DNA of 64,000 nt, from assembly GCF_035046485.1 (NCBI RefSeq), contig NC_085137.1, positions 314,289,164 to 314,353,163 on the forward strand, written 5' to 3'. The position numbers and the translations under genes were made by a program. Below are positions 43,650 to 56,400 of this stretch, piece by piece (the first letter of the stretch is position 1; each line of letters starts with the position of its first letter). A model generated the notes under the pieces. It was not told the origin of the DNA, did no database searches, and saw only the letters and a list, made by a program, of their open reading frames with translations. The DNA is from Aedes albopictus. Taxonomy: Eukaryota; Arthropoda; Insecta; Diptera; Culicidae.

Positions 43650-44660
43650 GCAGACAAGATTTTCCAAAAAAAATCAGAAAAACTTTCTTGTAGAATCCCA
43701 GGATAGATATCTGGAGGAATGCCAGAAGCAGTTCTTGAAGAATAAACCACAAAGAACTACTTGAGGAGCTCCAGAAGGATTCCCAGAAGTGATCAGTGTA
43801 GATTTTGAGAGGCTTACTCTGGTAGGTACTGCTTCAGAAAACCTTCCAAAAAAATCTTCTGCGATTCTACCAGAAGATTCTTTTGAGATCCCTTTTATAT
43901 TTCTTTTTAGGATTTTCCTTAGGCGTTCTTCTGGTATTGCTAAAGGAGTTCTTACTGTTTATTTAATTTTTTCAGAAATACAGTCAGGTTTTTTTTACGC
44001 AGGGGATACGTACCGCGTAAAAATAAAACTCAGTTCAAAATTCGAAAAACCGCGTAAAAAAGTCTCACCATTTCTCGACGAATCATGCAAAAGTAAGACG
44101 ATGAATTTTTTTTTGTATGGAGTTTTCATTTACGCGGCCGCGTAAATGAAAACCGCGTAAAAAAAGACCTGACTGTACCGGTGGAATTCCACCAAAAATC
44201 TTCTAAGATCACTTCAAAAGTTTAAGTTTTTCAAGATTCCAGAAGGAACTCCAGAGGAAAACCTAGAAGGAATTTCTTGAAGAATATAAAAAAGTTCTTG
44301 AAGCTTTTTTTTCAGAAATTCTTGGAAAACTGTTAGAGGGAGCTCCAGAGTAATAAAATGAAAAACATTTGAAATAATTCCAGATATATGTATTTTTAGT
44401 AATTTGTAATTTTTTTTTTATTGACAAAACAATTTTTCAAGTCAGGAAAAAAAATTGTTTGGAAGTTAAGGAAACATTAAAAAACCTAAGACAGTACAGT
44501 ATACTTATAAATTCTGGAAGAATTCCAGTATTTTTTGCAGGAGATATTCCTGAAGGAATTCTTAGGAGAATCCCATATAAGAAACTGAATTTGAGATGAA
44601 ATTTATATACAGAACCCAAAACAAATATCTGAAAAAAATCTGGAAAAAAATACTGAAAGA
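43650..44660. repeat. Decayed 12-bp repeat field
   Basis: Loose CCAGAAGGATTCC- and GGAATTTCTTGAAG-type words at about 12-bp spacing. A CAGTCAGGT-ended MITE is inserted at 43981-44175. Confidence 0.45.
43981..44175. mobile_element. CAGTCAGGT-ended MITE with a 32-bp palindrome
   Basis: The left end CAGTCAGGTTTTTTTTACGC is mirrored by GCGTAAAAAAAGACCTGACTG, with TA at 43979-43980 and 44176-44177. Near the right arm, 44122-44153 is a perfect 32-bp palindrome with no spacer, centred on GCGGCCGC. Tc1/mariner-like by its TA borders. Non-coding. Confidence 0.75.
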
Positions 44661-46194
44661 TTACCAAAACGATTCCAGAGGATATAAATCCATGATGTTT
44701 AAAATGTCGTAGGACAGGTTCCAATCAAAATCAATAAATTTCACTATTTGGTTATTTTACTACTGCTGAAATAGCTAAATTGCTTCATTGCAACCATTTT
44801 AAATCCTTAATAAATTAAAACAACTATATTGAAATAATTTTCGACAATATTAAACACATAAAAATAAATCGAACAGCATCTAGTCAAAGGTGTGACCTTT
44901 TGTGCCCCTTCCATTTGAAACGCATCCTCTGAGCGTAAAGCAATAGAATAGAGGTAGCCAGGTCACGCTGCTGATGTCAACGCGAGCGCGGGTGGTGGCA
45001 TCGGAGGTGCAAGCTAGTATGCCGCACCCCTAGCCGGTGGTGGTTTCTATCGGATGAGGACTTTTTTCGGGTTTTCCATCGATGATGGGTGGCTCCGGGT
45101 GGACTCTAAGCACCCACACAACCACCGGTACGGACACATAACCAACACACCTCACGAAAGCCCGAAGTCCGGGTCAGGACTTTTGCCGAATCGGACCGGG
45201 AGGGGAAACCCGTTCGGCTGGGGGTTCGGGTTTTTCCGTCCGTTTTCAACGGGCAACGGTGGAACGGGGAGTCGAGTGTCGCGGAATTCGGACTGAAATT
45301 GAGATGGAAAACCCTGTTGCTCTAGTAACAGAGACGGGATTTGCATCGAGCAGGCGAAAAGCTTCCTGCGCCCGAACGGGATGCCAGATCCTGTTGAATG
45401 CGGCAGCCGGCGAGTGAGAGGGACCACAAAATGAGCGCTTTTCCTCCCAGCCAGCGCCGATGAACACCTCAGTGCTGGCAGTGGGATGATGACGTGGAGG
45501 AAAAGTTTCGTTCGGCTGGAGCCTGTTGCTTTCTTGTTTTCGAACGAACGGCAAAGCATTCAACAGGCGAAAAGCTTCAACAGGTTTCAGTTTTGCCGGT
45601 GTGCTTTCTATGTGTATGCTTCGAGCTTGCTGTGTGTTGGGTGTTAGATTTATGACTAGCGCGGGGTGGCATTTTCCGGCTTTCAGTTGTTTTACTTCCT
45701 TTATGTCTTCCGTGCGCTTTATTCAGAACTTTTTCGATGCCTCCTGTTGCATCGAGCATTAAAGGAAGTTGGTTCTTTAAAGCTGAATTTCACTGTGCGC
45801 TGTGTACACAACTCAGGGCAAATGAACATTTTTTCACGAAAATCACACCGTGTTGCATATAAAATACAAATTTAGAAAACGAAATTTTATTTCTCATATG
45901 TAATTCATATTCTCAAAATAAATGCATTTATTAAAGGATCAAATAATACTGATCAAATATAGCATACGGTTTAACATAACGTCTTTTCTTCTTGTTTTTA
46001 TAAGCCTAGCAGGACACTGCTGTGCACTGAAGTCCGCTTACTCCGGCACACAAGGGAAAAGTTCTCAAAGTTTCTGATTCCACGGAAGCCAAATAGAGGC
46101 CCAAAGGTTAAATTTTGAGTTAACATCCCAAGTACTATGAGAAATGGATAGATAAGAGCTAAACAATACTATTTTGGTGCTGATATGGCTTTAA
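44661..46194. other. Unassigned sequence with a GC-rich island
   Basis: From 44,930 to 45,620 the sequence is GC-rich and apparently single-copy, with frames open on both strands (80 codons plus, 135 and 105 codons minus). None has a recognised domain. A host promoter or untranslated exon is possible. The rest is AT-rich. Confidence 0.25.
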
Positions 46195-46308
46195 CCCTTC
46201 AGCGCGCGCGCTGTTGTAAAAAGTACAACACTACCAAAAAACCTCGCTTTTCATATACAGCGCGAGCGCGGTGCAGTTTCGGTTGCTTGAAGGCGCGCGT
46301 CCTGGAAG
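46195..46308. mobile_element. TTAA-flanked GC-rich MITE, copy 2
   Basis: TTAA at 46191-46194 and 46309-46312 flanks CCCTTCAGCGCGCGC and GGCGCGCGTCCTGGAAGG. The core GTTGTAAAAAGTACAACACT is shared with 10286-10401. Confidence 0.65.
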
Positions 46309-46312
46309 GTTA

Positions 46313-46675
46313 AGGGAAACAAGTAAGGTAACTTGGGCTAGTTTCTTTAAAAATGTTCTTAATGTTAAAGTTACACATCATAAAACGTGTTTTTTACACA
46401 ATTCGCCACAATAGGGGTACAAGCATGTTTTCCAAGTGATATTGGTGTGAATCAACAAGACTGGAGCCAGTCATGCTTCTTTAACACAACAAAACTCATT
46501 AAGACTGGTAAAAGGACTTTTTTAATTTTGGTTTTCTTACGCACACGATAAAATGGCTTTGTACTTCACCAAAATAGAATTTTATATAATTTAAGATGGT
46601 AGTTTCTATTAGCAGTATGCCTCTACAACCGTTTGCAGCCACCTAGGCCCGATCACTGCTGCCTGCAGCTCTACC
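46313..46675. other. AT-rich spacer
   Basis: No gene or repeat recognised. Confidence 0.35.
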
Positions 46676-48262
46676 CTACAGGGATTCCTCCAGGAATTTC
46701 TCCAGGCATTCCTCCAAGAATGTCTACAGACATTCCACCAGCATTTTATTCTGGAATTCATACAGGGATTCCTTCAACAACTGCTCCAAGAATTTCTGCA
46801 GGAATTACCCTAGGAATTCCTCCAGGTGCTCCAGGTATCTCCAGAAAATCCTCCAGAGATTTTTTTCAGAAATTTCTCTAGGGATTTTTCCACGAATTTA
46901 TTAAGGGATTCCTCCAGGAAGTCGTCCAGGAATTTCTCCAGAAATTCTTTCTGAAATTTCACCACGGAATCCTTCACAAAGTCTTCCAAAAATTCATCCA
47001 AGAGCTTCTCCAGGGATGTCTCCATTAATTCTTCCAGGAATTCCTCCAGGAATTCCTCCAAGAATTCCTCTAGGAATACGTCCAGGAGTTTCAAGACTTT
47101 CTGCAGGGATTCCTCTCTCAATTCCACTAGGGATTTCTGCAGGATTTCATTCAGAGATTTCTCTGAGAATTCTTCCAAAGATTCCAAAAGGAATTACTTT
47201 TGGAATTTCACCAAGGATTTAATCAGAAATTCATCCAGAGATTCATCAAAGATTTTCTTCAGGAATTCCTCCTTGAATTTCATCCAGGTATAATCCTGCG
47301 AATCTTTAGAAACGACTCCGAAAATTCCTCCAGGTTTAAGCCTAGAAATTCCTCCAAGTATTCCTCCAAAATTTGTCCTGGATATCCACCAGCATTACTC
47401 TAGGAACTCCTCCCGGCATTCCTCCAGGAATTCTCGCAAAGGTTCTTCTAGGAATTCCAGTGGGAACTCTTCCAGAGTTTCCTCCAAAAATTTCTCAAGA
47501 GATTCGCCAGTACTATCCTCCATGGATTCCTCCAGAAATTTTTCTAAGAATTCTTTCAGGAAATCCTCAAGGCAAAGCTTCAGAAATTTACCCAGGGATT
47601 TGTACCAAATTTCATTTAGGATCATTTTACGAATTCATGCAGGGACTCCTCCAGAAAATTTTTCGGGAATTCCTCCAGGGATTCTTCTTGGAACGGATTC
47701 CTTCACGAATCCCTCCAGGGATTCATCAAAGAATTCCTCCTGAAAACCTCTAAAGATTTTATCCAGGAATGATTCCAGGAATTTTTCCAGGGAATCTTCC
47801 AGGGATGCCTTTAGAAGTTCCTCCCGGAATTCCTCCAGGCATTCAAGGATTCCTTTAGAAATACCTACAGGTATTCCTGCAGGAAATTTCCTCTAGACAT
47901 TCCTCCAGCATCTCCTGGAGGCATTTCTCCAGGAATTCTTGCAGGAATTGCGGCAGGGATTTCTCCACGATTTCTTCATAAATTTGTCTAGGGATTTTTC
48001 CCACAATTCCTTCATGGATTATTGCAAGAATGCATACTTAGATTTCTCTAGGAATTCTTCCAGAGATTTCTCCAAGAATTTATTCATGGATTTCATTTCG
48101 AATACTACCACGGATTTCATCAGAATTTACTTCGGAGTTCATCCAAGAGTTGCTTTCAGGATCCCTCCAGGGATTCTCCCAGGAATTCCTCCAATAATTT
48201 CTCCTGGTATCCTGGGATTCCTTCAGGAATTTCTTCAGGCATTCTTCCAGCATATCAGAGAT
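46676..48262. repeat. Second 12-bp repeat field
   Basis: The same GGAATTCCTCCA-type units as 20840-25365 run for about 1.6 kb. Long frames with 4-residue periodicity on both strands follow from the 12-bp unit and are not genes. Confidence 0.85.
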
Positions 48263-48454
48263 GTGATACAAATATTAAAATGTCCAGAGGCCCACTTTGC
48301 AGACTAATGGGTTGAGAGATAATTAAAAAAAGTTGAGGCAATCAGGTTATCCACTTATGAATAACATGATTCACAAACCTTTTTGAATTTATAGAAGGTA
48401 GGAACGGGGACAACCGTACAACCGTTGCGTTTTTATGGGATTGGGTTTGTACAA

Positions 48455-48640
48455 GAAGACGTGGAGCGCAGCGAGCTAGGTGGGTCGACCAAGTGGAGGA
48501 CGATCTGCGGACCCTACGCAGAGTGCGGAACTGGAGACAAACAGCCATGGACCGAGTGGAATGGAGACGGCTACTATGTACAGCAGAGGCCACCCAGGCC
48601 TTAGCCTGATCGGAACTGGAACCGATACCGCGTTGACCAT
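48455..48640 (+). pseudogene. 3' end of a LINE 1-type element
   Basis: The plus-strand frame reads WVDQVEDDLRTLRRVRNW, then MDRVEWRRLLCTAEATQALA and a stop. This matches the C-terminus of LINE 1 at 37.0-37.2 kb. Only the last 60 or so codons and a short tail remain. Confidence 0.75.
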
Positions 48641-48967
48641 TGAGCAAAACATATTTCAGCAAATCTAGTATCATGATGATAGTAATCGAAATTTATCAAG
48701 TTGCTGAAACATGTTACAGAGATACACAATTTCGCATTCAAAATCGGCCAATTGTCGGTATGGTTACTATCATGAACACTTTTCGGTTCCACTCACCCAT
48801 CACATGCGTGTATATACAAACTTGAGTGCTAAACACAACATAATAATGAAATTTTTATGGATTTTCTTGATCCATTGATACCTATCCTCAACACCAACTT
48901 ATCAATGAGCACTTCCAAAGTCACTTTCCATATGAAGGAATTCGTTGACTATGTAAAAGCGGTTTTT
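48641..48967. other. AT-rich spacer
   Basis: No gene or repeat recognised. Confidence 0.35.
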
Positions 48968-49613
48968 GGTATACCGAAAGGCTATATGTTCACTCCAAAA
49001 ATGAAATTTTGATAGAGCCCCCGGAGGGACAAGTTTCATATACCAATCGACTCAGGTCGACGAGTTGTGATGATGTCTGTGTGTGTATGTGTGTGTGTGT
49101 ATGTGTACAAAAAAAGGTCACCTCACTTTTAGATGGTAAATATCAACCGATTTTAACGATCGACGGCTCATTCGACGCGGAATCTGGTCCCATTGTTCCC
49201 TATAGAAAATGGTTCGGATCAGTCCAGCCGTTCCGGAGTTATGGCCGTTTAGGTGTTCCGGATCGGTACCCCTCGAAAGGGCCAGATATGAAAATGCACC
49301 AAACCCATGCATGCGACCCATCAAACCACGGCATTTGCGATTATCTGATAAACGGTAAGCAGGAAAATAGTCTCAGACCACATCTGAACCGGTAGTGTTC
49401 CGGAACTGGTTCTGGGTGTCCCGCCGGAAGTGGCCAAATATCAAATTGAACAAAACCCATGCATGCGAAACATCAAACAGCGGATTTTTCGATAATATGA
49501 TGAACGGTTAGCAGGAAAACAGTATCAGACCACATCTGAACCGGTAGTGTTCCGAAACCGCTTCCGGATGTCCCGCCAGAAGTGGCCAAATATAAAAGTG
49601 AACCAAACCCATG
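48968..49613. repeat. GT-rich repeat family: head module and first 150-bp units
   Basis: The head begins CGAAAGGCTATATGTTCACTC and includes CATATACCAATCGACTC, a GT tract (49,078-49,105), GAATCTGGTCCCATTG and GTTCCGGATCGGTACCCC. Units of about 150 bp start at ACCCATGCATGCGAC near 49,303 and 49,459. A third unit starts near 49,606 and is split by the LTR element after CCCATG. Confidence 0.8.
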
Positions 49614-50568
49614 TGAAGCGCCCTGTACCGTCCAGGAGCTGCATTAAACACTACACGGAATGTGATATCTTTCATTTCATTACAGTCCGACAACATCTTT
49701 TAATTAACTATATTGAAGTATCACAAACCATCTTATCTTATATTACAACGATTCACTTTTTTTTTCTTATATCACTTTAACATTTTCTGTATTTCTTCAC
49801 CGAACTACTTAAGCTTAACAATCTAGACACTTCTAGCTTCTTCTTGACCCAACTACTAAGTCCTACCTACAGCCTTAGGACAGTATCAAGAGGTGTCCCA
49901 CATGGGAGCTCAAGACTTATCCGATGTGCTGCCTGCGTTAACGTTGTCACCGAACTCTCGACAACTGACCCACTACAACTGACCCCGAATGAAGCCAAAG
50001 CCTCCGTATTTATAGCCTAAATTTCCTAGCAATACCCGAACCAGTTTGGGCGTGTCTAAAACTCCAACCATCACTCTCGTTTTGCCGAAATAGTCACGAT
50101 ACTTCCTAACAATGCCCGAACCAACTTGGGCGTATCCAAAACCCTACCAAAAGTAAATACTCAAAGTCCAAAACCTAGTACTCTACCTATCCTACTCGTC
50201 ATTATCATCATTACCATCATCATCGTTATCGTCGTCAACCCAAGCGTAATCAAAACTGTACCACACCAACCGGACCCAACGTGTACGATCATGAACAACG
50301 TATCGCTGCGCGGCCGACCATCCGTCCGCCGTCCGTCGTCACATGAGCGATGATTCATAAAACTAGGTCAGTAACGTATGGTGCGATTTTCATTGCTTCC
50401 GAAATTCCGCGCGTAGGTAGATGACCTACGATGAGCATTGCTGTTAGCGTAAATTGAATTTAAAACATACGAGCAGCCATTCTAATGGGAGAGTGGGGTG
50501 AAATGCACTTTTTTTCATTTGAATTAAATTTTAATACCGGAGTGCGTGGGAATATTTAGGTCTATGCA
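49614..50568 (-). repeat. 3' LTR (sense orientation)
   Basis: This 955-bp repeat is identical to 59968-60922 except at two positions seen by eye (AGGAGCTGC versus AGGGGCTGC, and CTGCGCGGCC versus CTGCGTGGCC). It contains the same TATA box (complement of 50007-50014). The 75-codon plus-strand frame inside is antisense to the element and repeated in both LTRs; it is not a gene. Confidence 0.95.
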
Positions 50569-50581
50569 TGCCCTCCCACTT
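50569..50581 (-). promoter_or_regulatory. Polypurine tract
   Basis: On the sense strand AAGTGGGAGGGCA lies immediately upstream of the 3' LTR. Such purine runs resist RNase H and prime plus-strand DNA synthesis in LTR elements. Confidence 0.75.
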
Positions 50582-53499
50582 AGCGGAGTTTGAACGTGTA
50601 TAAAATTTCACGTTCAAATGTTAGTATGTGGGTAAAATGTATCCCCCGTAAAAAAAACTAAGCATTTAAATGATGATGCTAACGATGATTGTTAATATAT
50701 AATCTGAAATTGCTATACTTATCTTCATCTTCCCTGTAAGTATCTCAAAATGTTTTACATTACAGTTTTTCAACTTCCAAAAGAATCGTAAATTTACCGC
50801 ATTAACTTCCTTACATTCTTCCTCAAGAGATTGACTTCATTGGTACTCGCTGCTGCTCCTCTTGGTTCGTCGTAGGGGTTGTTCGTCTGCCATTGAAATT
50901 TACCTCTTCTTGTTGAATGTCCAGATCGCTTGGTTAGTCTAACGTCTCAGATGAGTGGTATTGTTGCTCTCTGGTTTGTCTTGGAGATGATGTAGTTGCT
51001 TTAGTTGATGTTGTCTCCTGTCGTGGCCATGAAATTTTGGTGTGCGGATATTATCTCGATCGAATCGTATTCCATGCTTGTAATTCCCGCGTTATCGTTT
51101 GTATACAAAAAAAATAGTTTTACTGTTGTTTTCTGTTGTTTCTCGAAAAAGTGTCTCAAGTTGCCTTCCGAACTGGATTGTTTATCATTGTCGTTTACGG
51201 TGTTGTGGTTGATTAATTATCGCCCTCCTTCTGAATTTTGTTGGTATTGGATCAATCTCAATAGTGAATATTGTTGTCTTTGACCTGGTGCAAATTGTGG
51301 AACTGTTGCACACTCTTTAAAGAGTTTGTAATTAGTTGACTTAAATTCCAAAGCTTTCGATGATGTCGAAATGTTGGATTCCTGATTATGGTTACTGTTA
51401 ATTGTTGTTGTATGAAGCACAGAGTAAGTGCTTTTTCAATGGTGAATGTAATGCGGTTGGTGAACATTACATTATATCGGTTAATTTGGAAAACTTTGAA
51501 GACGTCCTCCTCTCATCATATGTCTGTATGAATTGTTGTTGTTGTTGTTGTTTTGTTTTGTTGTTGTTGTCATTGTTGTTGTTGTTGTTTTTCCCGATGC
51601 TCTGCATTGTGTTGGTTCATATTAGCAGATTCGCAGATGTACAATAATATTTGTCTCGATGTGCCACCCGAGTTGACCTTGAATCGTCTCCGGTGATAAA
51701 ATTATATTCGCTGAATTCTCTCCTCCGCCATACCAGCACCTTTGACCTTCAACTTTCCATCCGATTTGTTATTTCTCGTCATCGTACCAATTGGCTGTGG
51801 TACGTTTTCATAGAGGTACTGTTGAACTGCTCCTCTGATTGCTCTCGCCAGGTGTTGCCTTCTCGTCTTGTCCTCCTGCGTCATCTCTCGAGGAAGTTAT
51901 ATTTAAATTCTATCGAAACCATCGATTTATAAAATATTGATCTACCATGGCAAACTGAACCTTTAGTCTTCATGTTATTATTATTTGTTTTTCTTGTATG
52001 TGCAAAATATAACCTTTACAATAGTATTAAAAAAAACTGCACCATTACATTAATCATGCTCTGTTACCGTTACTTTTCTTAATAGTCATAAACTGTTTTT
52101 TTTTCAAAAACCGTAAAATATTAAAATGTGAGTTGTAGCAATGGAAAGCTTCTGCAGGATCACTATAAACATCTGTATTACCAATTCCAAAAAAATCTCA
52201 CTGCAGAATTCTCTCCAGTGCGTTTTCTTTCAATTCCTGTTTGCCCCGTTTCCTTTCGCAGGCTCGGCTTGATCGCCTTATTGCTACGACTTCTCCCCCT
52301 TACCGAATAAGGTTTTTGGATTGACGCCACCTAATGATTCCGAATCTATAAATATTACTTCATTTTTCATTCACATATTATTATTATTTTTTTTTAATTA
52401 GTTATTCATTCATCATTCACACTCAACATTCACAAGCATTCTGGGGGGCCCTCCCTTGTCCTCATCATTCAATTTTCATCCGATCTCGTATATACTTTCA
52501 AAAATGTTATGTAGCATGGCCATTTTATACAGGAGCGTCCTCCGTAGTTTCATTAGGGTCTAAATTGTTTCTAAATTGTTTTTTTTTGTTTAATCCGTTT
52601 TGCTTTATCGTTTCAGAGAATAATCGTTCGTTTGTTGTCATTGATTCTTTTTATTATTAATACTCTCAACCAACAATTTATGTCTTTTGTTTGTTTGCTC
52701 AAACCTCATTTATTATGTATTCCATATGTATTAACGTTAAATAGAGCTGCTTCTTTATTCAAGAATCTCTCAAGTTATTATTTTTCTTCTTATACATTCC
52801 CCGCTATTGTTACCCGATATACCCCAATGATATTTCCCCTTTCAAGATTACTTTTTATTTCCCATCATATTATTCCCAATATATCAATTCTTCATTCCCA
52901 ATTTCTATATACCCTTTTCAATTAATCATTTTGCTTAGTTATGTTTACTCCTCCCAAATTACCCCTTTTCAGCTCTTCGGTACATTCAAATCGTTCTTGC
53001 ATTCAAACTCATGCCGAATTGATGGACGCATTTTTGTTATAATTCAGCTGTACAAAATTTCCCGAAAACTTATTTTCATTATCCTGATCCATTCATCATT
53101 ATCATTTCTTTATGTCTCTTCATATTCTCATAAAATTTATTTATTTATTTATTGCTATTATCATTATTTTTTTATTTCATTTTTTATTTTTTTTTCAATT
53201 CCTTTTAAGTTGTTACGATATAATTTCAATTAAGTTAATTCGTATGCTCTCCAATCGTTAACCGCTTTGTTGTGAACCTTACTACAATTATATATGTTAA
53301 TTGTTTATTTATTATAATAATTCAATTAATATTCCTAGCTATCCTACGCAAGCCTCTATCCTAACATATTATTCCTATGGTATTTTTTTTTTAACAACAT
53401 ATTTAGTAACTAATATTTACAAAAATCATTCGTAATTAGGAAATAATTGTTTTTTCAATATTTACATCAATTTATACATTGACGACTACGCATAGCTAA
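50582..53499 (-). other. Long region between pol and 3' LTR with no env frame
   Basis: About 2.9 kb separates the pol stop from the polypurine tract, enough for an env gene. The longest sense-strand frames are only 60-70 codons (for example 51702-51884 and 51217-51420), with no signal peptide or transmembrane pattern. From 52,350 to 53,460 the sequence is very AT-rich, and 51,525-51,590 holds a GTT-type microsatellite. It is either a long 3' UTR or a fully decayed third gene. Confidence 0.6.
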
Positions 53500-56400
53500 T
53501 CAATCATTATACTTTTTTAACCTATTATTGTGGACTTTTTCAAATTTGTTCCCATTTTTAATAATTGTGGTTTGTTCGCTGGGTAGGTCAACGACTACGT
53601 ATGGGCCTCTCCATTTACTTTGAAGTTTTTGACCTGTTCCTGTTGGGATTGCTTGAACTAAAACCAATTCGCCCCACATAGGTTGCCATTCTTCGGTTTT
53701 CTTGTCATAAATAATTTTACGTTTCTCTTTGGAAATAATCAAATTTCTTTTGGCGTTTTCATGCAATTTTTTAAGAATTTGTTTCATTTCGCAAAAATAG
53801 TCATTATATGTTAAATCTGAATCTGTTGGAGTGTATATGGAGGTAGGAATCCTTGCCTTTCTTCCATATAAAAGTTCGAACGGACTGTAGCTTGTTGAGC
53901 TATTATTTGTAGTATTGTATTCAAAGGTAAAATAATCAAGATGTTGGTCCCATTGTTGCGGGTTTTCTCCTACAAATTGTCGCAAATATGTTTTCAATTC
54001 TCTGTTTGATCGTTCTACTAGATTTGCTTGTGGGTGATAAGCACTTGTATTGATTTTTTTGATTTTCAAAATTTTACATGCGTGTTTAAAAAACTTGCTC
54101 ATGAAATTTGCTCCTTGGTCTGTCACCAGTTCCAACGGAGTACCGAATTTACAAATGAATTTTTCGACAAAAGTTTTGGATACAGTCTCCGCTTCTTGAT
54201 TGTCCATTGGAGCTACTACCAAAAATCTTGTAAGGTCATCCTGCATAACCAGCGCGTATTTGTTGCCCCATTCGGATTCTGGGAGAACAACAATATCCAT
54301 ATATAATTTTTCAAATGGTTCGGATGACGTTGTGGTTATTTTTAAAGGAATTCTATTGGGTTTACAAATTTTATTTTTCTGGCATGAATCACATTGTTTT
54401 ACGTAATTTTCGATATCCCTTCTCATGTTTTTCCAATTAAAAATGAGACCAATGCGTTTCCGCATTCGCCTTGCTCCAACATGTCCGCCTAAGGGAGCAT
54501 CATGAAATTCTCGAAGAATTGTTTCGATATCGTCATTATGTACTTCAGTGCGTTCCGAATCTGCGTTATAAAGGCTTAACGTAATTTGATTTTTCAAAGC
54601 TAAAAATTGAATCATCTCAAGTACTTCAAATTGTTTAATCTTTCTGAACGAAATCAAATGAATATTTTTGGACGCTGTTATCGGCGCTTTATTTTGATTG
54701 AAGCAGTTGCTAAGTTTGTAAAAGAATGTTTTGGTAATAATCATTGAATTACTTTTGCCTTCCACAATAATTCCGAATAAATTACTATCTGGAATAGAAA
54801 CAACTCCATCTTCACAAAAATCTTTCAGCCCATGGGGTAAATCAATAATTTTTGAAATTTCCTTAAATGCTGATCTGCTATTTAAAATTACAATGTTACA
54901 ATCAGCATCTGCATTTTTCAAATTCCTAGAAATTTTCAATCGATTTACATCAATTGGATTATTCTTGGACATCTCTAAAAATTCATCATATGCGCTTGCC
55001 GCAAATGTGTCATTATTATGTGTGTTACTGCATAAATCGAAAACGTCGGCCATAATGGATTCCTCAACTTCAGCCTCGTCCGATGTCGCACTCGTACTTG
55101 CTGGAGGTATATTTGACACCTTGTTTATGCCTCGTAGGTCGGAACCCGTGCAATTATTATTTACGCTATCATTCATATAGGTCATCTTTTGCGTTTTTGT
55201 TTTGGTTCCCTCGCTTTCATGGTCCCGGTCAGCGATCGCGCCCCCGTTACTGCGGCACGGAGTGTCTTTTTTCATCAGCTGTTTGTTTGGATGATCGCGT
55301 TCGCGGTGCTTTTGATTGGATACGTTTTCTTGTTCTGCTAATTTCTTTTGCTGTCGTGTGACCACAGCAATTAATTTCGACCTTGCGGTTTTAATTTCAT
55401 CGGCTGGATGACTCTGCTCTTCTGATTCATTGTCTGGATTTAGCCTAGAGAGAAAATCCGCTACAACGTTATCCTTTCCTTGTTTGTATCGAATATCGCA
55501 TTCCAATCCTTGCAATTTCAAACGCAAACGTGTGAGGCCTGATGAAGTTTCTTTTAGATGCCATATTGAGATCAATGGTCTATGATCTGTGTAAACAATA
55601 AACCTCTGATTGTAGATATAATGACGGAAATAATTCACTGCCCATACTATGGCCAGTAATTTTTTCTCAATTGTATAATATTTTCGTTCTGCTCCAATAA
55701 GTCCCCTACTAGCGTAAGCTATGGGTCTGTCAATTGATTTTTCATTCGATAAAACTGCTCCAATAGCGTATTCACTGGCATCTGTCGTTAAAACAAATGT
55801 GTCCTTGTAATTTGGTCTCACTAGCAAAGAGTCAGACGTTAAAAAGTTTTTCAATTCTTCAAATGCTTTCTGGCACTCTGGGGTCCAGTTAAATTTTACA
55901 TTTTTCTTCAATAGATCATTCAGAGGTTTTCGTTTTTCTGCAATTCCTGGTATAAACTTACCATAAAAGTTTACTGTTCCTAGGAATGATCGCACTCCTT
56001 TTACAGTTTTTGGTATTGCCATTTCTCGTATAGCCTTAATATTACCATCAAGCGGACGAATACCATTTTTATCAACTGTATGTCCTAAAAATTTCAATTC
56101 GGTTTTCAAAATTTGGCATTTTGTTGGTTCAATTTTTAAATTATGTTTACGAAGAGCTTTCAAAACTTTAATCAGATTCTCGTTATGCTCTTGAATTGTT
56201 CTTCCAAAAACAATGATATCATCCAAATAAACGATTGCTTTAACATCTTCAATTTCAAATAAAACTGTGTTCATCAGTCTTTGAAAAGTTGAGGGACTGT
56301 TTCTAAGCCCCATAGGCATTCTCGTGAATTCAAAATGACCTTTGGGTGTAGAAAATGCAGTTTTTGCAGCATCTCTTGGGTCTATAGGAACTTGATAGAA

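Noticed and set aside
45152..45563. 135- and 105-codon overlapping minus-strand frames
   Set aside because: Two overlapping frames in GC-rich DNA with no recognisable domain cannot be told from chance.
50126..50353. 75-codon frame repeated at 60480-60707
   Set aside because: It lies inside the LTR, antisense to the element, and is duplicated only because the LTR is.
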